Assembly (NCBI GenBank): GCA_038121105.1
Contig: JAYONB010000015.1
Location: forward strand, 1-64,000
DNA: 64,000 nt
Reading direction: 5' to 3'
Source: CALJDF01 sp038121105
Lineage (GTDB): Bacteria; Pseudomonadota; Alphaproteobacteria; SHVP01
Of the stretch, positions 39,810 through 48,723 are shown in pieces; position 1 is the first letter of the stretch; each line of letters starts with the position of its first letter. Made by a program: the position numbers and the translations under genes. The notes below the pieces were generated by a model. That model searched no databases and was not told the origin of the DNA. It was given only the letters and a program-made list of their open reading frames with translations.

Positions 39810-39895
39810 GCCCGCAGACTAGGCCGTTTTCGGCTCCCGTCCCACCGTTCACCCTCGCCGGTCGGCGGGACTGTTGCGCCGGTGTCGAACCGGGC

Positions 39896-41377
39896 ATGCT
39901 TGGCCGCATGTCCCAAGGGTCTCAGGAAAACGGCGCCGCGCGCCATGCCGTTCGTCTGACCGGGCTTTTGCTTGGCCCCGGCGCATTTGTCCTGATGTTG
40001 GGATTGCCGACACCGGACGGTCTGGCGCTCATTGGCTGGCACGTTGCGGCGCTTGCCGTTTGGATGGCGCTCTGGTGGGCGACCGAGGCAATTCCGCTGG
40101 CCGCAACGGCTCTACTGCCGCTCGTTTTGCTGCCGCTCCTGGGCGTCGCCGATGTTGGGGCCGCGGCAGCGCCGTATGCCAATCCGCTGATCTTCCTGTT
40201 TCTCGGCGGCTTCCTCATCGCCCTCGCGATGCAAAGATGGAACCTGCACCGCCGCGTTGCGCTTCTTATTCTCAAGCGGGCCGGCGCTCACCCGCGGCGC
40301 ATCGTCGGGGCGGCGATGTTTGCCACGGCGCTGTTGAGTATGTGGATCAGCAATACCGCCACTGCGATGATGATGCTGCCCATCGCGGTCTCGCTTTCGG
40401 CCATTGTCAGCGTCGACGCCGCAAACACCCGTCGTCGCGGCAACTTTGCCGCAGCTCTCATGCTCGGGATTGCCTATGCCGCCTCTATCGGGGGGTTGGG
40501 CACGCTCATCGGGTCGCCACCCAACGCGTTGCTGGCGAGCTATATGGGGCAGATTTACGGCACGACCATAACCTTTGTCGATTGGATGCGGCTTGGCATC
40601 CCGGTCGCGGTGGTGATGTTGCCGCTGACTTGGTTGGTGCTGACGCGCCTGGCCTTTCCCTTCAGCCGAACGGCCGATGCCGACGCCGCAGCGACCGTGT
40701 CGCAAGCCGTGCAAAGCCTCGGGCCCATGACCGGTCCGGAGCGCCGCGTCGCGATCGTCGCCCTGCTCGTGGCGCTCGCGTGGGTGACCAGTCCTTGGCT
40801 TGGTGGCTTGGTGCCGGGCGGCACGTTGTCCGATACCGTCATTGCGCTCGCCGGCGCGATAGCGCTCTTCGTCGTCCCGGCGAATTGGTCGCGCCGAGAG
40901 TTCCTGCTTGATTGGGCATGGGCGTCTCGGGCGCCGTGGCACGTCCTCCTGCTGTTCGGTGGCGGTCTCAGTCTTGCCGGCGCCATTGATAAGACGGGCC
41001 TTGCGGCTTGGATTGGCGGCGGTCTCGACCTGTTTGCCGTTTGGCCCCTGATCGTCGTGGTTGCAGCGGTGGCCGCCTTGGTGATCTTTCTCACCGAGCT
41101 GACCAGCAACACGGCGACGACGGCCGCGTTCTTGCCGGTTGTCGCCGCCGTCGGGGTGGCGGCCGGGTTAGATCCGTTGACGCTCGCCGTACCGGCGGCG
41201 TTGGCTGCGTCGTGCGCCTTCATGCTCCCGGTGGCGACCCCTCCGAACGCGGTGGTTTACGGCTCTGGCCTCATTACGGTGCCACAGATGATCCGGGCCG
41301 GCCTGATGCTCAATCTGATCGGTATTGTCGTGATCGCGCTTCTTGCGCCGATCCTGGTGCCATTGGTTTCCGGCTAA
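39896..41377 (+). CDS. SLC13/DASS-family anion transporter
   Basis: 493-residue polytopic transporter, probably for di- or tricarboxylates or sulfate with Na+. The two hallmark hairpin motifs are ISNTATAMMMLPIA near residue 149 and ELTSNTATTAAFLPVV near 402, with VATPPNAVVYGSG near 446. ATG 39896 or 39908 may be used. Its 3' end overlaps nadC tail to tail by 4 nt. Confidence 0.9.
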   Translation: MLGRMSQGSQENGAARHAVRLTGLLLGPGAFVLMLGLPTPDGLALIGWHVAALAVWMALWWATEAIPLAATALLPLVLLPLLGVADVGAAAAPYANPLIFLFLGGFLIALAMQRWNLHRRVALLILKRAGAHPRRIVGAAMFATALLSMWISNTATAMMMLPIAVSLSAIVSVDAANTRRRGNFAAALMLGIAYAASIGGLGTLIGSPPNALLASYMGQIYGTTITFVDWMRLGIPVAVVMLPLTWLVLTRLAFPFSRTADADAAATVSQAVQSLGPMTGPERRVAIVALLVALAWVTSPWLGGLVPGGTLSDTVIALAGAIALFVVPANWSRREFLLDWAWASRAPWHVLLLFGGGLSLAGAIDKTGLAAWIGGGLDLFAVWPLIVVVAAVAALVIFLTELTSNTATTAAFLPVVAAVGVAAGLDPLTLAVPAALAASCAFMLPVATPPNAVVYGSGLITVPQMIRAGLMLNLIGIVVIALLAPILVPLVSG

Positions 41378-42219
41378 TCGCGAAAGTCCAAGCCGACATC
41401 CAGCGCCGGCGCGCTGTGGGTTAGCCATCCCAGCGAAATGACATCGACTCCGGTGTCGGCCACCGCCTTCAACGTTTCGGGCCGAATGCCGCCCGAGGCT
41501 TCGGTGACCAAGCGGCCCGCCACCATCTCTACCGCCTTGCGCAGATCGTCCGGCGTCATGTTGTCCAACAGCACGGCATCGGCGCCCGTGGTCAGCAGCG
41601 CGTCGAGCTGCGCCAGGGTATCGACCTCGACTTGGATCTTCACTAGGTGGCCGACATGGTCGCGTACCCGCGCGACCGTCGCCGCGATGCCGCCGCCCGC
41701 GACCAAGTGGTTGTCTTTCAGCAGCACGGCATCGTGCAGGCCAAAGCGGTGGTTGCGCCCGCCGCCCATCCGCACCGCATATTTCTCGAGGTGGCGTAGG
41801 CCCGGGGTAGTCTTTCGCGTACAGGCAATGCGCGCCGACGTCCCGGCGACGGCGGCCACCGCGGCCTGCGTCGCGGTGGCGATCCCGCACAGCCGTCCAA
41901 GAAAATTCAGCGCGGTGCGTTCGGCACCCAACACGGCGCGGGCGTTGCCTTCGATGCGCGCCACCACGGTGCCGGCCGCCAGGCTGGCGCCATCCTCGAC
42001 CAGTTTGGTCACCCTGGCCTCGGTGTCCATTGCGTGAAAGGCAAAGGCGGCCACGTCGATTCCAGCCAGGCACCCCCTTTTGCGCGCCACGATTTCGGCC
42101 GTGGCCGTAGCGTCTGTGAGGATGGCCGCGTCGCTGGTCAGGTCGCCGGCGGTGCCGAGGTCTTCGGCCAACGCGGCGCGCACCGTTGGCGCATACATCG
42201 TGGCCGGCAAAGGCGCCAT
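41374..42219 (-). CDS. nadC: Nicotinate-nucleotide pyrophosphorylase (carboxylating)
   Basis: 281-residue quinolinate phosphoribosyltransferase of de novo NAD synthesis. GDLTSDAAI near residue 26, TRKTTPGLRHLEKYAVRMGGG near 133, the NHRFGLHDAVLLKDNH segment near 156, and GADAVLLDNM near 216 are the family blocks. Start ATG 42219 lies 7 nt after the nadA stop. Confidence 0.95.
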   Translation of the reverse strand: MAPLPATMYAPTVRAALAEDLGTAGDLTSDAAILTDATATAEIVARKRGCLAGIDVAAFAFHAMDTEARVTKLVEDGASLAAGTVVARIEGNARAVLGAERTALNFLGRLCGIATATQAAVAAVAGTSARIACTRKTTPGLRHLEKYAVRMGGGRNHRFGLHDAVLLKDNHLVAGGGIAATVARVRDHVGHLVKIQVEVDTLAQLDALLTTGADAVLLDNMTPDDLRKAVEMVAGRLVTEASGGIRPETLKAVADTGVDVISLGWLTHSAPALDVGLDFRD

Positions 42220-42226
42220 CGTCGGG

Positions 42227-43222
42227 TTAGCCGATCTCCAACATACGTTCGACCGCACCGCGCGCGCGGGCCGCGATGTCGGGATCGACGGTGACCGCGG
42301 GCTGCATGGTTTCCAACGCCTGTTGAATATTCTCCAACGTGATGCGCTTCATATGCGGACACAGATTGCATGGCCGAATGAAATTCACATCGGGCAGCTC
42401 GGCGGCGACGTTGTCGCTCATCGAACATTCGGTCACCATCAAGACCTGCGGCGGTCGTTTGGTTTCGACATAGCCGATCATTTGCGAGGTCGAACCGACG
42501 AAGTCCGAGGCATCCAACACGTCGGGCGGGCATTCGGGGTGCGCGATCACGACAAGGCCGTCGTGCTCTTGCCGGTAGGCGTTGATTTCGTCCGCGGTGA
42601 AGCGCTCGTGCACCTCGCAATGGCCCTGCCACAAGATCACCTCGACATCGGTCTGCGAAGCGACATAGCGGCCGAGATATTCGTCGGGCAAAAAGATCAC
42701 GCGATCGACGCCCAGCGATTCCACCACCTTGACGGCATTGCCCGAGGTGCAGCAGATGTCCGATTCGGCTTTCACCTCGGCCGAGGTGTTGACGTAGGTC
42801 ACCACCGGCACGCCGGGGTACTTCTCGCGCAACAGCCGCACGTCGGCGCCGGTCAGCGATTCGGCCAGCGAACAGCCGGCGCGTTCGTCGGGGATCAGCA
42901 CGGTCTTTTCGGGGTTCAGGATTTTCGCGGTCTCGGCCATGAAATGGACGCCGGCCAGCACGATCACGTCGGCATCGGCCTTGGTCGCCTCGCGCGCCAG
43001 CGCCAGCGAATCGCCCATAATGTCGGCGACGCAGTGGTAGATTTCCGGCGTCATATAGTTGTGCGCCAGGATGACCGCGTTGCGCTCTTCCTTCAGGCGG
43101 TTGATCGCCGCAACGTGGGGGGCATGTACGCCCCACTCGATCTCGGGAATGATATTGCGCACACGCTCGTACAGTGGCGCGGTGGTCGCTTGGATTTCCG
43201 CAGGGGACAGGGCCGCCGTCAT
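42227..43222 (-). CDS. nadA: Quinolinate synthase A
   Basis: 331-residue 4Fe-4S enzyme that makes quinolinate from iminoaspartate and DHAP. Cysteine ligands are in DICCTSGNAV near residue 150, HPECPPDVLD near 227 and RPCNLCPHMKRI near 281. VILAHNYMTPE near 49 is the substrate loop. nadA-nadC form an operon; nadB is not in the window. A GAAGAG ribosome binding site precedes the ATG. Confidence 0.96.
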   Translation of the reverse strand: MTAALSPAEIQATTAPLYERVRNIIPEIEWGVHAPHVAAINRLKEERNAVILAHNYMTPEIYHCVADIMGDSLALAREATKADADVIVLAGVHFMAETAKILNPEKTVLIPDERAGCSLAESLTGADVRLLREKYPGVPVVTYVNTSAEVKAESDICCTSGNAVKVVESLGVDRVIFLPDEYLGRYVASQTDVEVILWQGHCEVHERFTADEINAYRQEHDGLVVIAHPECPPDVLDASDFVGSTSQMIGYVETKRPPQVLMVTECSMSDNVAAELPDVNFIRPCNLCPHMKRITLENIQQALETMQPAVTVDPDIAARARGAVERMLEIG

Positions 43223-43450
43223 GGTATCTAGCTCTTCGTAATGACGTTATGAATTGCGCTGCGCCAACCGCTGCGCGCTGTTTCTTGGCTCTTTTCCCTA
43301 TCTCTTTGATATAGCGCGTCGACCCGCATTTCCCAACCACAAACCCTGTGCGAAGCCCATCAGGCGAACGGTCCTTGATCCAGCGCTTTGACACGGTCGC
43401 CCCGCCTCGCCAACGTAGGATTTTCCTTGGCGGCCAGCATAGAGGCGGCG

Positions 43451-43717
43451 ATGACCCATTTCCTGATCACGGACGACAAACCCGACGGGCACAAGCTCGA
43501 GGACATTCTCAATTCGTTGCGCGGCGACATCATCAAACGCGCGACCAAGATCGTCGACGATCACCGCCCCGAGGCCGAGCAGGTTCTCAAAAACAACATT
43601 CGCATCCTCGAACTGCTGACCGAGGCCATCCGCTTGGCCGAAGACTCGTCGGTCGTCCTGACCCGGGCCTTCGGCCCCAACTACAAGGGCGGGCCGCCGC
43701 GTATCGGCAAGCGTTAG
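43451..43717 (+). CDS. Conserved hypothetical protein, 88 residues
   Basis: Starts at ATG 43451 after an AGAGGCGG ribosome binding site. Sequence features: DGHKLEDILNSLRGDIIKRATKIVDD, two predicted helices, and a basic C-terminal tail GPPRIGKR. No membrane segment, cysteines or known motif. Composition and codon use match neighbouring genes, so I take it as real. It overlaps the convergent kinase gene by 4 nt. Function not recognised. Confidence 0.7.
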   Translation: MTHFLITDDKPDGHKLEDILNSLRGDIIKRATKIVDDHRPEAEQVLKNNIRILELLTEAIRLAEDSSVVLTRAFGPNYKGGPPRIGKR

Positions 43718-45126
43718 GACGCCGCCGGCTCGAATCTGGTTTCAGCGTGCGGTGCGCCGCCGGCTTCGGGCGGGAGCGGCAGTTCGAAAAAGAAATGCGC
43801 CCCGGTTGTTGCCGGGATGGTTCCAATGCGGCCATTCATCGCGGTCATCAAATCGCGGGCGATCGAGAGCCCGAGCCCGGTGCCGCCGATCTTGCGGTCG
43901 GCCGGACGCGGCAATTGGACAAAACGCTCGAATACTTTTTCCTCCGCCCCTTTGGGAATACCGGGTCCGTCATCGGCGACGCACAGCCGTACCGCGTTCT
44001 CGGCATCGACGATCTCGATTCGAACCGTGCCCTTCAGCGGGCTGAACTTCACCGCGTTCGACAACAGGTTATGCAGCACCTGCCGAACTTTTTCTTCATC
44101 GCCGTAAAATGCATGACCGCCGCGATGATCGTCGATCAGCACCTCGACGCCGAAGCTATCGAACATCGGCCGCATTTCATCGACGGTGCTCCGCGCCAAC
44201 TGTTCGGGATCGATCGGTTGGAGAACAAGTTCGTCTTTGACGCCCGAAATCCGTTCCAGATCGAGAATATCGTTGGTGAGCGCGATCAGTCGCTCCGTGT
44301 TGCGCTCGGCGATCTTCAGCATGCGGTCGCCCGATCCGGGCACCGCGCCACCGAGCCCTGACGTGAGGATTTGCAGCGCGGCTTGCAGCGCGGTCAGCGG
44401 GGTGCGCAACTCATGGCTGACGGTTGCGATCAGCTGTTCCTTGACGAGGCGGGCGTCCTCGCGATCGGTGACGTCCGCCGCGGTCGCCAAAATGGTGCCG
44501 TCCTGCGCATTGCGAACCGCGTTCCACTGTAGCCATCGGTACGAGCCGTCGGCGGCCCGAAACCGATTGACGTGATTGACGATCGGCTGTCCCTCGAACG
44601 TCGCCCGTGCGGCCGCTTGGGTCGCGGCTTGATCGTCGGGGTGCACGAAGTCGATGGTTCTCTTGCCCAGCATGTCCGCAAGGTCGTAGCCGAAAACTTG
44701 CGTCCACATCGGGTTCAATCGGCGCAGCGTCCCGTCTTTGTTGGCCACGGCGGTCAGCGCCTTGGTGCGCTCGAAGAAATGCTCAAGTTCGGCTTCGATG
44801 CGAGATTTTTCGTCGGCCAAACTCACGGCCGCGCGCTGGAGCCGGGTCATTTGTAGAAAGGACCGGTGCGCGTTCCCGCCGAAGAAAAGCAACGCCAAAA
44901 AAAACAGCCCAAGCCCGATGCAGATGGCATGCTCGACGCTACTGGAGTGCAGACATTGCTTCACCGCCGGCGGGGTGACGGTCAGCACGATCATCGGGAC
45001 CCACAGATTGGGAATGGGCCCGAACCCGGCGACCAAGCCCGCCGGCGAGCCGGCCGCCATAAAGACCAACAAGAACTCAAGCTCGATATAGCCCAGCGGC
45101 ATGGTGAACCAATACGCCACGCCCAT
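43714..45126 (-). CDS. PAS-containing sensor histidine kinase (kinase A)
   Basis: 470 residues: a short membrane region (about two to three segments in residues 10-90), one PAS/PAC domain (about 95-220, with WLQWNAVRNAQDG and ATAADVTDRE), HisKA with the phospho-His in ATVSHELRTPLTAL near 237, and HATPase with NLLSNAVKFSP, DDGPGIP and GGTGLGLSIA. The membrane part looks short, as if the N-terminus were incomplete. No adjacent response regulator. Close paralogue of the two kinase cores to the right. Confidence 0.88.
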   Translation of the reverse strand: MGVAYWFTMPLGYIELEFLLVFMAAGSPAGLVAGFGPIPNLWVPMIVLTVTPPAVKQCLHSSSVEHAICIGLGLFFLALLFFGGNAHRSFLQMTRLQRAAVSLADEKSRIEAELEHFFERTKALTAVANKDGTLRRLNPMWTQVFGYDLADMLGKRTIDFVHPDDQAATQAAARATFEGQPIVNHVNRFRAADGSYRWLQWNAVRNAQDGTILATAADVTDREDARLVKEQLIATVSHELRTPLTALQAALQILTSGLGGAVPGSGDRMLKIAERNTERLIALTNDILDLERISGVKDELVLQPIDPEQLARSTVDEMRPMFDSFGVEVLIDDHRGGHAFYGDEEKVRQVLHNLLSNAVKFSPLKGTVRIEIVDAENAVRLCVADDGPGIPKGAEEKVFERFVQLPRPADRKIGGTGLGLSIARDLMTAMNGRIGTIPATTGAHFFFELPLPPEAGGAPHAETRFEPAAS

Positions 45127-45168
45127 CGTTCGCGTTGGGCGGGGGCGCGGCGGGCGCTACACTGCGGT

Positions 45169-45804
45169 ATGCCGCCCGAGTTGATCAAAGGCACCGATGG
45201 CGTCGCCCGCTGTTTCTGGGCAGCGAGCACCGAAGCCTATGCCCATTATCACGACCATGAATGGGGTCTGCCGACGCGGGACGATCGGTGGATTTTTGAG
45301 AAGCTGTGCCTTGAAGGATTTCAAGCCGGGCTCAGCTGGCTCACCATTCTCAACAAGCGCGAAAACTTTCGCGCCGCCTTCGCCGATTTCGAGATCGACG
45401 CGGTCGCGCGTTTCGACAGCCGCAGCGTCAAGCGGCTGCTCAAGGATGCGGGCATCGTGCGCCATCGCGGCAAAATCGAATCGACCATTAACAATGCCAA
45501 GCGCGCCCAAGAACTCCAGCGCGAATTCGGCTCGCTTGCCGCCTTCGTCTGGCAGTTCGAACCGGCCGCCGCATCGCGCCCCAAAACCCTGACCCGTGCG
45601 GCCCTAATGAAGCTGGCGCAGACCCCTGAATCGACCGCGCTCAGCAAAGATCTCAAGAAGCGCGGTTGGAGCTTCGTCGGGCCCACCACCGTCTATGCCT
45701 TCATGCAGGCTGCGGGCATCGTCAACGATCACCTGCAGGGCTGCGCCGCGCGCGACGCATGCAGCGCCGCGCGCAAAAAGTTCAAGGTGCCCCCACCGCG
45801 CTAA
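45169..45804 (+). CDS. tag: DNA-3-methyladenine glycosylase I
   Basis: 211-residue base-excision enzyme. YHDHEWGLPTRDDRWIFEKLCLEGFQAGLSW from about residue 28 is the Tag core with its catalytic Glu and Trp pocket; I read this in pieces: HDHEWG, FEKLCLEG, GLSWLTIL. The C-terminal GIVNDHLQGC supplies the zinc ligands together with the early CFW cysteine. ATG 45169 is the first plausible start, 42 bp from the divergent kinase start. Confidence 0.93.
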   Translation: MPPELIKGTDGVARCFWAASTEAYAHYHDHEWGLPTRDDRWIFEKLCLEGFQAGLSWLTILNKRENFRAAFADFEIDAVARFDSRSVKRLLKDAGIVRHRGKIESTINNAKRAQELQREFGSLAAFVWQFEPAAASRPKTLTRAALMKLAQTPESTALSKDLKKRGWSFVGPTTVYAFMQAAGIVNDHLQGCAARDACSAARKKFKVPPPR

Positions 45805-46121
45805 CCTCTCGATGCGTCCGGTCAACTGACCTGACCTTTAATGTGATTTGCGTCGCGCGTTCGCCGGCGCGACCATTGAGGTGTTGTCGCCCCTCTCGGG
45901 CGGCAGATCGGAAGAGGAGGTGCCACGCATGGTTCCACCTGACACATCCGGAGGGCCGCGCTGCTAAGCGTCGTCCTCCTCGACAACCGATCACCACAAT
46001 GCTCGGCCTTGGGTCGGGCGCGAGGCGCCAGTGAACCCTCGCAGACTAAGGCGAAGCCCCGTTCAATCTCTCCGGATGTTGGCGGGGTTTCCATTGCGCC
46101 AACCCCGGCGCGTCCGAGCCC
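45805..46121. other. 317-bp intergenic region with structured leader-like element
   Basis: No ordinary gene. It contains a CGCCC-CTCTC-GGGCG hairpin (45888-45902), a strong SD with a 12-codon ORF (45929-45967), a CCTCCTC stretch (45975-45981) exactly complementary to that SD, and an AAGCCCCG/CGGGGTTT inverted repeat near 46055-46090. Together these look like a regulatory leader on the plus strand, but the next gene is on the minus strand. Confidence 0.5.
45929..45967 (+). CDS. Candidate 12-residue leader peptide
   Basis: ATG GTT CCA CCT ... TGC TAA encodes MVPPDTSGGPRC. The SD (AAGAGGAGG, 45912-45920) sits 8 nt upstream and is about as strong as any in the window, which is unusual for a random short ORF. 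A CCTCCTC run 7 nt past the stop can pair with the SD over 7 bp. Pro codons in a short leader recall attenuating leader peptides such as those of Mg2+ transporters. No downstream target gene is present in this assembly. Confidence 0.4.
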   Translation: MVPPDTSGGPRC

Positions 46122-46812
46122 TCAGTGCAGGGCGTCGGTCCGCGGCAGCGGGATGACGTTGGAGCCGCCGCGGAAGCGCGGCAGCGTAACGGTAAAGGTC
46201 GTGCCGCCGTCTTTCTTGCTGGCGAAACTGATGGTGCCGCGGTGCTGTTCGACGAACGCCTTGGCGATGCTGAGGCCAAGCCCGCCCCCGCCATGCGCCC
46301 CGAAATGCGTGAACCGGTCGAAGATTTCGCCGCGGATCGTTTCGGGAATGCCGGGGCCCTGATCCTGGACCGATACCTTGACATGGTCGTTGCCTGCGGC
46401 CAGTTCGATCCGAATGGCGGTTCCCGGCGGCGCGGCCTTGATCGCATTGGACAAGAGGTTGGAGATCACGCGGCCCAGTTGGTCGGCATTGCCCAGAACC
46501 GTGGAATGACTGGAGCGATCGGTCAGCGCCACGGTTAGCCCGTTGTCCTGCGTCGCCGCAACGTGGTCGTCGATCACCTCGCGGACGACATCGGACAGCG
46601 TCACCGGCTCGAACGTGTCGTCGACCGCGCCGGACTGGATGTCCTGCATGTCGAGAATGTTGGAGATCAATCGGTTTAACCGGTCGCTATTGCGATCGGC
46701 GATCTTCAACAACTGAGTCGGATCGGTCTCGCTGTCGCGCGCGTCGGCTTCGCCGGTTAGGTGCTTGAGCGCGCCGCGCAGCGCCGTCAGTGGGGTTCGC
46801 AACTCCCGACCG
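46122..46812 (-). CDS. Histidine kinase catalytic core (kinase B), cut by gap
   Basis: About 230 residues: HisKA from the gap edge (RELRTPLTALRGAL, with Arg where the phospho-His should be, right at the contig end), then HATPase boxes NLLSNAIKAAP, DQGPGIP and GGGGLGLSIA. The 5' part is lost in the N run. The apparent loss of the His is probably a contig-end error. It is related to kinases A and C. Convergent with the leader-like element. Confidence 0.8.
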
Positions 46813-46912
46813 NNNNNNNNNNNNNNNNNNNNNNNNNNNNNNNNNNNNNNNNNNNNNNNNNNNNNNNNNNNNNNNNNNNNNNNNNNNNNNNNNNNNNNNN
46901 NNNNNNNNNNNN
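46813..46912. other. Scaffold gap, 100 N
   Basis: Exactly 100 unknown bases, the usual placeholder for a gap of unknown size. It falls at the H-box of kinase B and changes the reading frame across it. Confidence 1.
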
Positions 46913-47874
46913 CCGCTGATGAAAGCGGCGTCGTCCTCGGGCGACAGAACGACGATCCAATGAAATCATCGTTCGTGCCCTTTGCGACTTTGGACCGGCG
47001 CCTCGAACGCCTGGGAAATCTCATGGGTCGGCTTGCGGGCCAGAAAGTCGCGCAGGTCGGGCGCATCCGTTCCTTTGAGCAGCCAGGCGAAATTGCTTCC
47101 CACCAGTTCCGCCGGGTCGATGCCCAGCGTGCGCCGCCACGTCGGGTTCACCCGCATGATCCGGCCGTCGGAATTCACAACGGCAATGAGGTCTTGCGAA
47201 AGGTTGAAGAACCGCGCGGCCTCACGTTGCAACAGCTTTTCTTCGGTGGAATCGTGGATGACGGCGATGCGTTCTTCATCGTCGACATCGGCGACGTTCA
47301 CGCGGGCGGTAAAGAACGACCCGTCGCTGCGTTTCGCCAGAGATTCATCGCCGTCGCCCCCGGGAATGGCGCCGGCCGGTACGGCCAGCGTGTCCTTCAC
47401 GGTCATCTCTTCCTTGGTGCCGAATTGCGCGCGCGCGGCGTCGTTCATATCGCGGATGTCGCCGTGACGGCCGACGCGCAAAATGGCGTCGAAGCTCGCA
47501 TCGAACACGGCCTGCAATCCGCGTCGCCAACGATGTGCCTCGGCCGCCGAGCGCGCGATGTCGGCCTCCTGTCGCCCGATCGTTTGCACCAACGCGAGGG
47601 CGTAGCTCAACAGGGCGGTCAACAGGAGCGGGGCAACGTCGACGAAAACCGGCGCCACCGCCTGCAGCCCGACTGATAGCCCTACGACGGCGACCACGGT
47701 TGCCGCAAACACCAGCGTGGCTCCCGGCCACCGTAGGTGCGCCGTCAGGAAAAAAGCGGCAAGCGCCAGCGCAAGGGTCGCCGCCGCGATCGCCCAGGGC
47801 GGCAACGGGGATAGCGCCCGGTTCTGGGTCAACGATTCGTACGCCAGGGCTTGCACCAGAACGCCCGGCAACGC
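46913..47874 (-). pseudogene. CHASE2-PAS-PAS sensor module, truncated and with in-frame stop
   Basis: Reading leftward from about 47874: the end of a CHASE2 domain (ALPGVLVQALAYESL, then three membrane segments), a first PAS (AVFDASFDAILRVGRHGD), a second PAS (SQDLIAVVNSDGRIMRVNPTW), then TGA at 46966-46968 within KGHER-stop-FHWIVVLSPEDD. Coding sense resumes in the same frame after the stop and continues to the gap, so TGA probably replaces a TGG (Trp). The first ~250 residues of CHASE2 are missing at the right end, where the opposite-strand kinase C begins. Confidence 0.75.
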
Positions 47875-48625
47875 CGAACTCAAGCGGGTCGACCGGCTCA
47901 AGGACGAATTCATTTCGACGGTCAGTCACGAACTCAGAACCCCGCTGACCTCGATCAAGGGCGCGCTCGATTTGTTGGTCGGCGGCATCGAGGTCGGCCA
48001 AACGTCCGACTCGGCGAAACTTGTCGAGATCGCCCAGCGCAATTCCGATCGACTGCTCACGCTGGTCAACGACATTCTCGACGTCCAGGCGATCGAAGCC
48101 GGCAGTTTGGTCGTCGACCTCAAAGCCGTCGATCTTGCGCCGTTGCTGGACCGAAACCTGGCGGCGGTCGACGTTTTGGCGCGCCGGTTCGGCGTCGTTG
48201 TGCGCCGCACCGGCGAGGTCCCCGACGCCTGCGTCATGGCCGACGCCAATCGCGTCGATCAGGTGCTGACCAATTTGGTGTCCAACGCGACAAAATTCGC
48301 CCCGCGCGGCAGCACCGTCACGATCGGCGCAACGCGTCTGGACGGCGTCGTGCGGATCTCGGTGCACGATACGGGCAGGGGCATTCCGCCCACCCAGCAG
48401 GGGCAGGTGTTCGAGCGCTTTTGGCAGGCCGATGTGTCGAACGCCCGCGGGACGTCGGGCACCGGCCTGGGGTTGTCGATCTCCAAGAAAATCGTCGAAA
48501 CGATGGGCGGGCGCATCGGGTTCGACTCCGACCCCGATCAAGGCACCACCTTCTATTTCGACCTGCCCCTGGCGGATGCAACCGCCGGCGTGGCGGCCCG
48601 GGAAAGCGTTCTCCAGGACGACTGA
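47870..48625 (+). CDS. Histidine kinase catalytic core (kinase C), lacking N-terminus
   Basis: About 250 residues beginning abruptly in a coiled linker (AELKRVDRLKDEF). HisKA has the phospho-His in STVSHELRTPLTS, and the HATPase boxes NLVSNATKFAP, DTGRGIPP and GTGLGLSIS are intact. No start codon or sensor domain precedes it on this strand; upstream sequence is antisense to the CHASE2 module. The frame is open back to 47717, but that part has no kinase-like sequence. See the inversion finding. Confidence 0.8.
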   Translation, partial: NAELKRVDRLKDEFISTVSHELRTPLTSIKGALDLLVGGIEVGQTSDSAKLVEIAQRNSDRLLTLVNDILDVQAIEAGSLVVDLKAVDLAPLLDRNLAAVDVLARRFGVVVRRTGEVPDACVMADANRVDQVLTNLVSNATKFAPRGSTVTIGATRLDGVVRISVHDTGRGIPPTQQGQVFERFWQADVSNARGTSGTGLGLSISKKIVETMGGRIGFDSDPDQGTTFYFDLPLADATAGVAARESVLQDD

Positions 48626-48626
48626 A

Positions 48627-48650
48627 CCGCGGCGATCCGGTCCGCCGCGG
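48627..48650 (+). terminator. Hairpin after kinase C
   Basis: Perfect 8-bp stem CCGCGGCG / CGCCGCGG with an 8-nt loop, 1 nt after the stop; no T tract. Confidence 0.5.
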
Positions 48651-48723
48651 CAAGCGTTGCAAGTCCAACGACTCTACAACCGACGGCTGTCATCCAAAAT
48701 GCGTTCTGGCGGGTTTACGCGTT

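Noticed and set aside
42080..43231. 383-codon plus-strand frame opposite nadA/nadC
   Set aside because: Antisense shadow; His/Gly/Asp-rich sequence mirrors nadA codons.
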